This document shows positions 21,096-32,745 of a stretch of DNA of 64,000 nucleotides, in pieces. The notes beneath the pieces were generated by a model, which was not told where the DNA came from, searched no databases, and saw only the letters and a program-made list of their open reading frames with translations. The stretch is from Diphasiastrum complanatum (Eukaryota > Streptophyta > Lycopodiopsida > Lycopodiales > Lycopodiaceae). Positions within the stretch are counted from its first letter, which is position 1, and each line of letters starts with the position of its first letter. Where the stretch lies: assembly GCA_029204225.1 (NCBI GenBank), contig MU831875.1:1-64000 (forward strand), in the 5' to 3' direction. Made by a program: the position numbers and the translations under genes.

Positions 21096-23983
21096 TTGTA
21101 AATCCTAAATATAAGAAGAGAGCTAGAATGGCTCTACATTTCATTAAGATGAATGTATCTAATGAAATTTTGAGAGAGATGGGATCTTGCACTACAGAAA
21201 AAAAAAAGCTTGGGATGCACTAAAGATCATCTATGAAGCAAAGAATACTTCTAGAATACTCACTCTTAGGAATCAGATTTTCCAAAGTTTCCAAAGAAGT
21301 GAAGAGAGTGCATCTAACTATGTTCTGAGAGTTAAAGATTTACATAGAGAGCTTTCCTGTGTTGGTGTTACCATTAACCAAGTTGAGCTAGTTCAAATCA
21401 TACTGAATGGCTTGAGAGATGACTATGATAATCTTGTTCAGTCTTTTGCTATTAAGGAGGAGTTACCTAATCAAGAAACTCTCGGTCCAGTTTTTCTTCA
21501 TCACCTTTCAAGAAAGATAGAGCTTGGTACATAGACAGTGGAGCCTCTTCAAATATGTGATGTTCAAAGGAGTCATTTGACTCAATCTTACCTTTCAAAG
21601 GACTCAAGAGATCTCTTTACATAGCTAATGATCATGAGTGTCCAATAGAAGGAATTGGCAACATTCCATTGAAACTTGCTTCTTCAAAAGTTCTTGCACT
21701 TTCTAATGTTCTTTTCATTCCAAAACTTACAAAGAACTTAATTAGTGTGGGGAAGTTGCTTGATAATGGTTGTGATGTAAAGTTCAACTCCAATTTTATC
21801 AAGAGAAAAGATGAGATCCTTGCTGATGGAACTAGATGTCGTGAAAATTTTTAAGTTGAATTCTTATGAGAATGAAAACCTTTGTGAAGTTGTTTTGTTA
21901 TCTAAGGAGGAGCTGTGGCATAGAAGGTTGGGACATCCTAACTTTACATCTATGTCTTCTATGGTTAAGAAGGAGAAGGCTATTGGTCTTCCAAAATCTC
22001 TTTCTAAAGATTTCAAGCCTTGTGAGGCTTGTGCCATTGCAAAGTCACACAGAAAGCCATATCAGAAGTCTTTTATAAAGACTACTTGTCCATTGGAACT
22101 CATACATTCAGATGTACATTTTTCCTCTTCTAAAAGTATTGGTGGTGCAACATGTTTTGTCACCTTTATTGATGACTTTACTAGATACACTTGGTTGTAT
22201 CTACTTTCTTCAAAGGCTATGGTTTTTTATCACTTCCTTATCTTCAAAGCTTATGTAGAAAAACAGCTTTCTTGCAAAGTTAAAGCTTTAAGATGTGATG
22301 GAGGAGGTGAATATATCTCCAACAAGTTTCATAATTATTGTGAAGGTGAAGGAATAAAGAGAGAATTTTCTTGTGCCTATTCTCCATCTCAAAATGGAGT
22401 AGCTGAGAGGAAAAACATATCTTTATGTGAGTGTGCTAAAGCAATTCGAGTAGCAGCTTCTTTGCCTATTGAATATTGGGGTGAAGCTATAAATTGTGCA
22501 AACTATTCATGAAATAGATTACCTCACAATGCTCTTGTTGAAAAATTACCTTTTGAAGTCTTGTTTCAGAACAAACCTAAGGTAGATCATCTTAGAGTTT
22601 TTGGTTGTACTTGCTTTGTTAATGTGCCCTTGGAAACAAGGAAAAAAGATGATCCTAATTCTGTTAAAGGGATCATGGTCGGATATGCATCCAACAAGAA
22701 AGATTACAGGATCTATGTTCCCTCTACCTCAACTACAATTGAGAGTAGAGATGTGATATTCCATGAAGATCAAAAATACATTCTTGAGAAGGCCGAGTTC
22801 AAAGATTCTCACAAAGATACTCCAATCATCACCCTTGAAGATCATCATGGAGAGATGGGGCCGAGATTTGAGGAGGAGTCACCTTGAATTTTTTCACCAA
22901 GGAGATCTCAAAGAGAAAGATCCGAGCCTAGAAGGCTTACCTATGAAGATGGAGGAAAGCAAGTGGAAATCAACTCCACTAATTGTGCCTATTTTATTTC
23001 TCATGAGGAGCCAAAGGATGTATATGATGCTATCAACTCAAAGGAATGGTACCTTGCCATGAAGGAAGAATATGATGCTTTGATGGCCAATAATACATGG
23101 GAACTTGTGGATCTTCCATCCAACAAGCATACCATTGGTTGCAAATGGGTTTTTCGAGTCAAGTATAATCAAGATGGCACAATCAAAAAGTACAAGGCTA
23201 GGCTTTGTGCTAAAGGATTTGCTCAAGTATATGGACTTAATTATGAGGAGACCTTTGCCCCAGTTGCAAAGATGGTGTCAATTAGAATCATAATTTCTCT
23301 TGCTTGTTTTTTCAATTGGCAAATTCTTCAACTAGATGTTTCTAATGCATTTCTAAATGGCTATCTAGAAGAAGAGATCTATATGGATCAACCTATTGGG
23401 TTCATCCATGATGAGGGAAAAGTTTGCTTGCTCTTCAAAAGTTTATATGGATTAAAGCAAGCCCCAAGGTCATGGTATTCTTGACTTAACACCTTTCTTG
23501 AGTCACTAGGATTTAATCTTAGTAACTATGATCCTTCCTTATATGTCAAGTTTTTTTATGAAGATATTGTCATCCTTCTTATTTATGTTGATGATATCAT
23601 TCTAACAGGAAGTTGTATCAAGTTAGTTGAGGAAACCAAGATTGCACTTAGAAAAGAATTCAAGATGCAAGATCTTGAAAAAATACACTATATTCTAGGA
23701 TTAGAGATTGACTTTTTTAAAGATAAAACTTTCATATGTAAATCTAAGTATGCTCTTTCAATGTTAGAAAAGTTCAATATGTTGAATTGTAAGAGTATAG
23801 AAACACCTATGGAGCAAAATGTAAAGGACTCTAACAAAGGTGATGAAAGATCCTTTGAGGACATCACACTTTTTAGAAGTCTTATAGGCTCCTTAATTTG
23901 GCTCACAATAACTAGACCTGACATAAGCTTTAGTGTTCATAAGTTGAGCCAGGCTATGCAAAATCCTTCAATTTATCATTGGA
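21096..23983 (+). pseudogene. E4: decayed copia gag-pol, truncated at both ends
   Basis: Gag begins mid-domain (KYKKRARMALHFIKMNV), carries an A10 run at 21199-21208 that shifts frame, and loses the zinc knuckle: near 21485 it jumps to the protease (AWYIDSGASSNM). Integrase follows with WHRRLGHPNF, CEACAIAKSH, HSDVHF, RCDGGGEY and NGVAERKN (catalytic D, D, E present). RT has CKWVFRVKYN, APVAKMVS, YGLKQAPRSWYS and LLIYVDDIILTG. Stops lie at 22510-22512, 22885-22887 and 23482-23484. It ends abruptly inside RNase H after LSQAMQNPSIYHW. No LTRs found. Confidence 0.85.
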
Positions 23984-24563
23984 AAAACAAGGATCATCCT
24001 TCTTTCTTGTTTCCAAGGGAATATGGACAAAGCATTTGCATCCAAATACTCTAAGGTGTTCAACCTTAGGTTTCCTTCAAATAAAGTGCTTCATATGGTG
24101 ACTTTCCTCCAAGTGCAACATGAGGGAGTCTATTGCAAAGATAGTTTGAACAATTGATAGCCTCACCTCAAAAGTCTTTTGGCAAGGATGCCTCAATTCT
24201 AATGGTTTTGGCACATTCACACAGTGTTCTATTCTTTCTTTCAACCACCCCATTTTGAGATGGTGTATATGCACAAGAAAACTCCCTTTTAATGCCTTCA
24301 AGCTCAAAATAATCATGAAATTTATTGGAAGTGTACTCACCACCTCCATCACTTCTGAGAATCTTGATTTTGTAAGAAAATTGCTTTTCAACTAGAGCTT
24401 TGAACTTTAGGAAATAGTCAAACACCATAGATTTTGAAGCTAGAAGATATACCCCAGTAAATCTAGTGAAATCATCAATGAAAGTTACAAAGCAAGTAGC
24501 ACCACCCTTGCTCTTTGAAGATGAGAAGTGCACATCCGAGTGTATGAGCTCCAATGGATGTGT
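23984..24563 (-). pseudogene. Inverted copia integrase fragment
   Basis: Minus-strand translation: THPLELIHSDVHF, TFIDDFTRFTGVYLL, ILRSDGGGEYTSNKF, YTPSQNGVVERKNRT, ECAKTIRIEASLPKDF, then (after TGG-to-TGA) GEAINCSNYLCNRLPH, and after a frame change VEHLRVFGCKCFVHIPLETRKKDDP to about 23984. It therefore spans the catalytic core to just past it. It is wedged between E4 RNase H and a second RT fragment, both on the plus strand. It closely matches the plus-strand fragment at 34728-35050. Confidence 0.8.
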
Positions 24564-25300
24564 AGTGGCTAAGCTTGTTACTATCAGGTTGATCATTAGT
24601 CTTGCTACAACCTTCAATTGGGAGCTATTCCAACTTGATTTGACAAATTCTTTCCTCAATGGTTATTTGGATGAAGGGATCTACAAGAGGCAACCCGAGG
24701 GCTTCATCAAGACAAAGCATGAAGGAAAGGTGTGTTTCTTGAAGAAGAGCCTTTATGGGCTCAAGCAAGCACCTAGAGCTTGGTACTCTAGGCTAAACTC
24801 TTTTTTCATTTTCATAAATTTTGTAATGAGTGACTATGATCCATCATTGTACATAAGATTTCATGATGGCATGATCATTATTCTTGTTTTGTATGTAGAT
24901 GATATTATCTTGAGTGGTAATAATCTTGATGAAATTGGAGATGTAAAACTTGCTTTAGCAAAAGAGTTTAAAATGGTAGATCTCGGCCTATTAAGCTTCA
25001 TTCTTGGAAAAGAGGTTATTAGAGGATGTGATCTTAGCTTTATTTGTCAATCTAAACATGCTACATCCATCCTAGATAGATTTGGAATGAAGACTTGTAA
25101 AGTCATTGAGACACCAATGGAGCAACATGTAAAAGCACCTATTGATGGTGATGAAGCATCCTTTGAGGACATCACATTATATAGAAGGCTTATTGGCTCC
25201 TTGATTTATTTAACTATAACTAGACCTGATCTTAGTTATAGTGTTGGAAAGTTAAGCCAATTCATGCAAAGTCCTCTAGTTTCACATTGGAATAATTTTG
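24561..25300 (+). pseudogene. Copia RT fragment
   Basis: Begins at VAKLVTIRLIISLATTFNWELFQ with no upstream RT, continues FLNGYLDEGIYKRQPEGF, YGLKQAPRAWYS, and LVLYVDDIILSG (catalytic YVDD intact), then ITLYRRLIGSLIYLTITRPDLSYSVGKLSQFMQ, and stops being copia after SPLVSHW. There is no stop in this stretch. Both ends are rearrangement joins: integrase in opposite orientation on the left, 34-bp repeats on the right. Confidence 0.85.
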
Positions 25301-25417
25301 ACTATGAGGGGTTTGGGGCCTTCATGTGCATATGATCATAATTAATTATGATTATGAGGGGTTTGGGGCCCTCATGTGCATATGATTATGAGAAGTTTGG
25401 GGCCCTCATGTGCATAT
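25300..25417. repeat. 34-bp direct repeat, three copies
   Basis: Units at 25300-25333, 25350-25383 and 25384-25417 read GA(T/C)TATGAG(G/A)(G/A)GTTTGGGGCC then (T/C)TCATGTGCATAT. A 16-bp AT-rich spacer with TAATTAAT separates the first two, and the same motif follows the third. It abuts the RT truncation. Confidence 0.9.
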
Positions 25418-25987
25418 GATCCTAATTAATAGTTGGAGGCCTAAATTTATGATGGTGAATTTTATGGGTCTATCAGTGGGTCATAGGAGAACTGGATGAT
25501 GTGGCCCAGATAGGCTGTCCAGTGAGTTGTCACAGTGTACTACTAGTGGTACATGGGCCTTGGAAGGTATAAGTATACCCATTGGGCTCTCACTAGTGTA
25601 TGCTTAATTGTGTGATTGGTAGCTACATGCTTCTAGTGTGATTTCTCTTTCCCTTGTGAAGATTGATCCATAGCTTGGGGGTAGATCCGTAAGATCTAGG
25701 TTTGGTTGGGTCGGTTTGTCCACCATCTGTTTCCCTTGTGTTGCTTGTTATTGGCTTGCTTAGAGTAGGATCCTTGGTATAGGACTTTATAATGGCTATC
25801 TATGTTGATGAGCTAGAGAGCTTAAGATGAGGGACTGCTAGAATTGAGAGAGGGATTGTTGGTGTAGAGTGGTGGGTTCTTGATATATCTTGGTGTGTGA
25901 GACACACATGGATATGTGTACAGACGACATGAATGGATCACATACGTTTTTTGTTATTATATGCTAATGAGTTCATTTTCTTGATTC
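25418..25987. other. No gene recognised
   Basis: Composition resembles an LTR or leader (short CT-rich and GT-rich blocks), but no boundaries, PBS or matching copy are visible in the window. Confidence 0.4.
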
Positions 25988-26602
25988 ATGTTAGCATATT
26001 TCAGAGAATCCCTAGACGTCGAGCCAAGCTGAAGACACAGAATACCTCTCACCCATGACCGAGGAGGTCTCAGAAGGAAGAGAGCAGAAGAAGCTGAGAG
26101 TCGAGCATGAGAGCCGAGAAATTACTAGCTAGGATGACAGTGAAATGTCTATGTGAGCCTACATGGTGTATCCCAGATAAGGAACGACCATGTAGGAGCT
26201 AGTCATATTTCCTAGGCCTTGTAAATAGATGTAGACCCCCCTTAAATTAGTTAGAGTGAGTCACCTTTTGATGGTGACCTTTAGTGGAAAGACAAACTCC
26301 ACATGTAATTTCTAATTTGATGGATTTGCCACTTGGGCTCCACATGGGCAGCCTTCTTGCTTACTTAAGGGCTCCCCTCTCTTGTGAGGGAGCATTGAAT
26401 GTATTGTCAACTTCTCTTGAACAAATAAAGAGGATCCTCCACGAGTTCTTGATAATTACTAAGCTCCTTGTTCATGGCAATGTTCTTGAGTGAAGTTTCT
26501 ATGAGCATGCTTGATTTCCTTATATTGTGGATTAACTAGGATCTTGTTTTCTTGTTTCTTACTTAGTTGTGAATTATTCATTTCTTGTTTGTGGAATAAG
26601 GT
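25988..26602 (+). repeat. LTR copy of the E8 family
   Basis: Begins TGTTAGCA and parallels 38093-38690 almost throughout. Candidate core promoter CTTAAGGGCTCCCC near 26364-26378 and polyadenylation signal AATAAA near 26420. No PBS follows and no internal region precedes it, so it is probably a solo LTR. The right end is uncertain within about 15 bp. Confidence 0.75.
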
Positions 26603-26647
26603 AGGAATCAGCATGCAAGTAAACTAACTAGGCTAGTTTGTAGTGTA

Positions 26648-26964
26648 TGTTGAATTCACACGTGTGGGATGCCCTACACATGTATTTTTGATCTCCTAAG
26701 CCCAATAATACCATAAAGATCAGACTAGCATTGGTTATCAATAGGAAAGCTGATCATACAAGAAATACTATTGTGTTACAAGCAAGATCTGTCAACAAAA
26801 CATGAAACTAAGTATAATAAATGTCTCAACTCATCTAGAGAGAGAAAATGGAAAGTACAAAACTCGTGTAGAGAGAGAGGGCACAAACAGCTTGTCTCCA
26901 AATTTGCAATTCACACAAATTTCATCATATTCTCAATGAGAGTACATCACATATATATAGATCC
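26648..26964 (-). repeat. E6 3' LTR, distal part (split by the intact element)
   Basis: The end of a minus-strand LTR whose first part is at 33401-33697; together 614 bp, matching the 624-bp solo LTR at 17349-17972. Contains CACACGTGTG at 26657-26666. The split point carries GATCC on both sides (26960-26964 and 33396-33400), the TSD of the nested insertion. Confidence 0.85.
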
Positions 26965-27619
26965 TGTGAAAATTGTCAACATTTCCTAGCTAGTTTGAGG
27001 CCTAAATTGGCTAAAATTGTAAATAGTTTTGGTTCTGGAGTTTCACACGTGTGAACCAGGCCACAATGTTTTTATTTACTGTATTTTTTCAGTATGATGA
27101 AGTGTCAAACTTCATACCCTTCAAAATGAGACCATTTTGATGTATTTTGGTCATATAAGCCATTTTTAGCTATTTTTCCTATATAGGGAATATCTAGGGT
27201 CAAGTACCTTCTAGAGAGAGGAGAGAGAGTCATCTTCCTCATCCATAAATAGTAGGGAAGTCGTGGAGAACAGGTTGGAGAAACCTTTTGTATGCTTCAT
27301 TGAGATCAATAGATCATTGTCATTGTTTCTTCCTCCATTGAGAGCATTGTTGTGTGTATTGTCTTCAAGCTATTGTGTATGATCTTAGGCGCTTTCCAAA
27401 AGTGGTAGGCTGATGTATTATGGACTGTATAATGTTATTTTGGGCCGCACTTGATGTTTATGGAAGTTTCCATTTGTGATAAATGTTTTTTGATCAAGTT
27501 CTTTGCATTCTAGGTAGCATAGAATGTGTTGCCAATTCCTAGCTTATGTAGTTTGGAGTGCAAGCATTCAAGCCAATGATCTTGGAGTTTAGATCCACTT
27601 AGGATCTGTATTTTTCACA
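26965..27619 (+). repeat. 5' LTR of the intact copia element
   Basis: Begins TGTGAAAATT and ends TTTTTCACA. A TATATAG block is near 27181 and CATAAATAG near 27244, either of which could be the TATA box. The palindrome TTCACACGTGTGAA is at 27042-27055 in U3. Confidence 0.95.
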
Positions 27620-27631
27620 TGGTATCAGAGC
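27620..27631 (+). other. Primer-binding site (tRNA-iMet)
   Basis: TGGTATCAGAGC, perfect match, immediately after the 5' LTR. Confidence 0.95.
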
Positions 27632-28791
27632 TGGTTGGCTTCTATTTACAGTAAGTATTCCATTTTTGGTGATATTTGGATGTTTGATCAAGTTCTAGCA
27701 TGATTTTGCATTGCTTTGTTGATCAAATCTTACTAACCTTTGTTTTGTGAGTTGAACTTGTGGATCAAAAGCATATTTCAGGTCTATTGAAGATCAGAGG
27801 CTGAAAAGAAACTATTTTGGATCAGATCATAACACCTAATCGTTTGTGATTGTGAGGCTTGTGCATATTCAATACTAACAATGTTCTTTTCAATCCTATT
27901 GTTGACAATCTCCATTCTTGGATGAACACTCTCCTTAAGTGGATGAAACTTCTCCTTAAGTGGATGACAAATTCTCTTTTGAGTGAGTTGTAATTCTCCT
28001 AAAGGCTGAGCAAAGCTCCCATTTGGATGAAAGATCCCCTTTTTTGGGTGAACATATTGTAAGCTCCATTGTGAAGAGCATATTGTAAAGATTGTCATCA
28101 ATTTTGGCATAAATTTTGGTGTACTTTGTTGAGCATGTAAGTAACTCTCCTTATGTAATTTGATTGGAGCATTTGCTGGAAGGTGTTAACCATTATGCAA
28201 GTGTGTTTTCAGGTTCTTAACAGGTTGAGGAACATTCTCATGTGAAGTGATCTTAGATCTACATCTAAACACCAAGATTTGACAAGATAGTGAAGCTAGT
28301 CTTGTGATTCACTAAGTGTGCTCATTCATTCACCTCTAAATCTTGTATTTATCACTTGCTGGAGTTTATAAACTTTTAGAAGTGTGGTTTACATGTGGTT
28401 TTACAGGTTGAATCAATATCTTAGTGTGTTGATCATATGTTGATCAAGTTTGTTCATTACTAGGTAATCTTGGCATCCTAGTTTTGGGTATTTTCTAAGA
28501 ATGCAAGTAACTCTTCACACCATAACTTGATTTGGTCACTTGCTGGAAAGTTTGAGAGCTTAAGCAAGAGTGTGTTCAGGTTGGTTTGATTTTGTAATCC
28601 ATTCTTAGTGTGTGCAAAGTGTTGCATGTGTTTCAATCTTCCTTTCTATGCTTGGAAACCATCTAGGTTCAAGATAGAAGTGTTTTAGGGTCCTAAATCT
28701 TCATAGATCTCTTTATCTATCATTTGTTGAGAGAAAAGTGAGTGCTAAGTGCTTTAGGACAGAACCTAAAAGTTGAAGAAACATTAGAATC
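27632..28791 (+). other. Long 5' leader of the intact copia element
   Basis: 1.16 kb of untranslated sequence before the gag start. It contains a small repeat around CTCCTTAAGTGGATGA(A/C)A near 27930-27970. No long upstream ORF on the plus strand. Confidence 0.7.
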
Positions 28792-31700
28792 ATGGCTTCC
28801 AATGGTGGGATCATGCTAGAGTCTAGTGAAAGGTTGAGTTCATCAAACTACTCTACTTGGAAAGTGAGGATGGAGTCCTTACTTGAGTTGAATGAACTCA
28901 TGGACATAGTTACAGAAATTGAAGAGAGACCTCTCACACTTCAAGAGCAACAAAGGTTTGATAAGAAGGCCAAAAGGGCTCTTCATATCATTAAAATGAA
29001 TGTTACAAATGAACTTCTCAAGGAAGTTGGAAAGTGTCAAAGTGCAAGTGAGGCATGGAATGCCTTAAAGTTGCTCTTTGAATCAAAGTCCACATCTAGG
29101 GTATTGACCCTAAGGAGACAAATATTTTCTAGTAGGCAAAGAGAGGGTGAAAGTGCTCATGCATTTATCTTGAGAGTTAAGTCCCTAAGTGATGATTTAG
29201 CATGCATTGATGAGAACATAAAAGATGGTGAAATAGTCCAAGTTATGTTGAATGGTTTGCTAAATGAACATGCTAACCTTGTGCAAAGTTTTGCCATTCA
29301 AAGAGTCTTGCCAAGTGTGGTTGACTTGCAAGAAATCTTATTGGCTGAAGAACATAGGTTGCAATCAAAGCTTGATGGTGCATCCTTGCAAGGTGGAGGT
29401 GAAGAGGCTTTCTTCACAAAAGGCAAATTCAAGGGCAAAGGTAAAGGCAAAGGGAAATGGTCCAAAGGTGGTAACTTTGATCATGATGATCACTCTTCCT
29501 CTTCCTCTTCTACTAAGAACAATAAGTCAAAGTTCAAGTGCTTTTATTGTGGGATAAAAGGTCATTTTGCAAATGAATGTTATAAGAAAAAAAGAGAGCA
29601 AGGAGAGAGGCAAGGAAATCTTACAATAGATGAGGAAGAACATAACACATGTGAATCACTTGTTATGACTTCAAGTTTGTTAGCCAACATAGATGATAAT
29701 GATCCTTGGTGGATTGATAGTGGAGCCTCATCTCACATGACAAGACATAAGGAATACTTTACATCCTTATTGTCTTATGAGGGAGAAGGTAACATCATCT
29801 ACACTGCAAATGATGGTCAATGTGACATCAAAGGCATAGGCACTATTCCTATTTCCCTTTCAACAAATAGGAAAGCAAATCTTGAAAATGTTTTGTACAT
29901 TCCTTCAATCACTAAGAATTTGCTTAGTGTAAGTCAAATGATTGACAAAGGACTTGATGTGGAGTTCATTGGAGATGCATGTTTGATAAGTAAATGTGGA
30001 TCCTTGATTGCTCAAGGTAGGAGGCATGGTAAACTTTTCAAGCTTGATGCATGTGTGATCTCTAATCATGAAGGATGTATGGCTAGGGAGCAATTGACAA
30101 ACCAAGAAGTTTGGCACAAGAGGTTGGGCCATCCCAACTTCAAATCTTTGGAGGTAATGGCAAAGAAAGAGCTTGTTCTTGGTCTCCCTAAAAGTCTTGT
30201 TGCAAACAATAGTGTTTGTGAACATTGTGCCTTGTCCAAATCTCATAGACTTGCTTATTCTAGATCTACTTCTAGATCTAAAGAAGCTTTTCAACTTGTG
30301 CATTCTGATATTCATTCTTCTAGTACAACTAGCAATGGTGGGGCAAAGATGTATGCAACTTTCATTGATGACTTTAGTAGGTATACTTGGATCTATCTTC
30401 TTAAAAGTAAGGATGAAGTGTTTGCTGCATTTGTCAAGTTCAAGAATGAAATGGAAAACCAATTCAATACAAAGATCAAATGCTTAAGATCTGATAATGG
30501 AGGGGAATACACCTCAAATAGGTTCAAAGACTTTTGTATAGCACATGGGATTAAGAGGGAGATGTCTAGTCCTAGGACTCCACAACAGAATGGAGTGGCC
30601 GAGAGGAAGAATAGAACCCTTTGTGAATGTGCCAAGGCAATGAGACTACATGCTAATCTTGCTAAGTCTTTTTGGGGGGAAGCTTTAGCATGTGCTAACT
30701 ATCTATGTAATAGATGGACAAGTGCTTCCTTGGATGGTAAAACTCCTCATGAGGTTCTTTATGGTAGAAGGCCGAGTGTCAAGCATTGTAGGATCTTTGG
30801 ATGTACATGTTTTGTCAATATCACACTTGATGATAGAACTAAAGAAGATCCTTCATCAAAGAAGGGTGTGTTTGTTGGCTATAGTGAAGTAAGCAAGGCT
30901 TACAAAGTGTACATTCCTTCTACAAAGAAAGTTGTCATAAGTAGGGATGTCATCTTTCATGAAGAGAATGTTTCCAATGTTGTTGATGTTGATGTTGATG
31001 TGCCTACTAATCATCATGATGTGCAAGATGTCTTGGATGAAGATGGAGATGCCACTCCAAAGCAAACTTCAAGGAAGACTCAAAGGCAAAGGGCTAAGCC
31101 ATCAAGGCTAACCTATGATGAAAAAGGAAAGCAAGTGGTGGACAACTCTAACTTTGCTTTTCTTACCTCTTTTGATGAACCAACTTGTGTAGGTGAAGCA
31201 ATTCAAAAGAAGGAATGGATCCAAGCCATGGATCATGAGCATCAAGCACTCATCAAAAGCAACACATGGAGGTTGGTAAAGCTTCCAAAGGACAAGAAGG
31301 CAATTGGTTGTAAGTGGATCTTCAAGATCAAGACAAATCAAGATGGATCAATCAACAAGTACAAGGCAAGGTTGGTGGCAAAGGGGTATGCTCAAGAATA
31401 TGGTATTGACTGTGATGAGACCTTTGCACCCGTGGCAAAGATGGTAACTATTCGAATCCTAATCTCTCTTGCAACTCTTTATGATTGGGATATGTGGCAA
31501 ATGGATGTTACTAATGCCTTCTTGAATGGTGATCTTGAAGAAGATATTTACATGGAGCAACCCGAGGGCTATGTTTCACATGATGAGCCTAATCATGTGT
31601 GCTATCTCCAAAAGAGTTTGTATGGGCTAAAGCAAGCACCAAGGAGTTGGTATGCTAAGCTCAATTCCTTCTTACTTTCTCAAAACTTTGTTATGAGTGA

Positions 31701-32745
31701 GTATGATCATTCTCTCTACTTTAGATTGAATGAAAATGATATCACTTTACTTTTGATCTATGTTGATGACATTATCTTAAGTGGTGGTAACAATCTAGAT
31801 ATAGATGAAATCAAGATGGCACTCAAAAGAGAGTTTGAAATTCAAGATCTTGGTAAACTTCATTATATCTTAGGAATAGAGATTATTAGAACTTCTAAAT
31901 CTACATTCATATGTCAAGAAAAGTATGTTAACTCTATTCTAAAAAGGTTTCATATGGAAGATTGTAAAGTTGTTTCTACTCCTATGGAATCAAATGTAAA
32001 GCTAACTACAAGAAGTAATGAAAGATCCTTCAAGGACATTACTCTCTATAGAAAGCTAATAGGATCTCTTATATGGTTAACCATCACAAGACCTGATCTA
32101 AGCTTTGTGGTTGGTAAACTAAGTCAATTTATGCAAGATCCTAGTGAGGCTCATTGGAAGCTAGGAAAGAGAGTACTTAGATACATCTCGGGATCTAGAG
32201 ATTTTGGCATCTTGTATGGAGGTACTACACCTAACCTTTGTGGATTTTCAGATTCAGATTTTGCAGGTGATCAAATGGATAGGAAGTCAACAAGTGCCTT
32301 TGCAATCTATCTTGGAGATGGAGTGGTCTCATGGCTATCAAAGAAGCAACCAACTATCTCTCTATCTTCCACCGAAGCCGAGTACAAGGCATTAACAACA
32401 TGCACCAAGGAGATTCTTTGGATCAAGAGGATGTTATTGGATCTTCACTTGCTGGAACCAGAGAAGACTCCAATCATACTTTGTGATAACCTTTCAGCCC
32501 AAAGCTTGGCAAGCAATCCTATTTTTCATGCAAGGAGCAAGCACATTGAGATTGCTCACCATTTTGTGAGAGATCAAGTCATTGCCAAAGAGGTGGAGCT
32601 TCAACATGTCTCTTCAAAGGAGTGTGTGGCTGATATCTTCACCAAACCATTGGGAAAGGACCTATATTTAATGCATAGATCTAATCTTGGAATGTGCTCA
32701 AAGACTATGTTGAAACTAGCATCCAATGTTGAAGAGGGAGTGTGA
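28792..32745 (+). CDS. Copia Gag-Pol polyprotein, 1317 residues
   Basis: One frame encodes the full copia polyprotein. Gag (about 1-245) starts MASNGGIMLESSERL and has WKVRMESLLE. The zinc knuckle CFYCGIKGHFANEC is at 250-263. Protease: WWIDSGASSHM with catalytic Asp 309. Integrase: HHCC zinc finger from WHKRLGH (441), catalytic D506, D568, E604, giving the DD35E spacing. RT: LYGLKQAPRSWY and YVDD at 990-993. RNase H: D1154, E1195, D1232. No stop or frameshift. The length is normal for a single-ORF plant copia element. The stop codon lies at 32743-32745, so the last codons overlap the start of the 3' LTR by 5 bp. It would be cleaved by its own protease into capsid, protease, integrase and RT/RNase H. 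Start chosen as the first ATG giving the conserved Gag N-terminus. Confidence 0.97.
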   Translation: MASNGGIMLESSERLSSSNYSTWKVRMESLLELNELMDIVTEIEERPLTLQEQQRFDKKAKRALHIIKMNVTNELLKEVGKCQSASEAWNALKLLFESKSTSRVLTLRRQIFSSRQREGESAHAFILRVKSLSDDLACIDENIKDGEIVQVMLNGLLNEHANLVQSFAIQRVLPSVVDLQEILLAEEHRLQSKLDGASLQGGGEEAFFTKGKFKGKGKGKGKWSKGGNFDHDDHSSSSSSTKNNKSKFKCFYCGIKGHFANECYKKKREQGERQGNLTIDEEEHNTCESLVMTSSLLANIDDNDPWWIDSGASSHMTRHKEYFTSLLSYEGEGNIIYTANDGQCDIKGIGTIPISLSTNRKANLENVLYIPSITKNLLSVSQMIDKGLDVEFIGDACLISKCGSLIAQGRRHGKLFKLDACVISNHEGCMAREQLTNQEVWHKRLGHPNFKSLEVMAKKELVLGLPKSLVANNSVCEHCALSKSHRLAYSRSTSRSKEAFQLVHSDIHSSSTTSNGGAKMYATFIDDFSRYTWIYLLKSKDEVFAAFVKFKNEMENQFNTKIKCLRSDNGGEYTSNRFKDFCIAHGIKREMSSPRTPQQNGVAERKNRTLCECAKAMRLHANLAKSFWGEALACANYLCNRWTSASLDGKTPHEVLYGRRPSVKHCRIFGCTCFVNITLDDRTKEDPSSKKGVFVGYSEVSKAYKVYIPSTKKVVISRDVIFHEENVSNVVDVDVDVPTNHHDVQDVLDEDGDATPKQTSRKTQRQRAKPSRLTYDEKGKQVVDNSNFAFLTSFDEPTCVGEAIQKKEWIQAMDHEHQALIKSNTWRLVKLPKDKKAIGCKWIFKIKTNQDGSINKYKARLVAKGYAQEYGIDCDETFAPVAKMVTIRILISLATLYDWDMWQMDVTNAFLNGDLEEDIYMEQPEGYVSHDEPNHVCYLQKSLYGLKQAPRSWYAKLNSFLLSQNFVMSEYDHSLYFRLNENDITLLLIYVDDIILSGGNNLDIDEIKMALKREFEIQDLGKLHYILGIEIIRTSKSTFICQEKYVNSILKRFHMEDCKVVSTPMESNVKLTTRSNERSFKDITLYRKLIGSLIWLTITRPDLSFVVGKLSQFMQDPSEAHWKLGKRVLRYISGSRDFGILYGGTTPNLCGFSDSDFAGDQMDRKSTSAFAIYLGDGVVSWLSKKQPTISLSSTEAEYKALTTCTKEILWIKRMLLDLHLLEPEKTPIILCDNLSAQSLASNPIFHARSKHIEIAHHFVRDQVIAKEVELQHVSSKECVADIFTKPLGKDLYLMHRSNLGMCSKTMLKLASNVEEGV
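32729..32740 (+). other. Polypurine tract
   Basis: Ends GAAGAGGGAG, directly before the 3' LTR; primes plus-strand DNA. It overlaps the last gag-pol codons. Confidence 0.85.
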
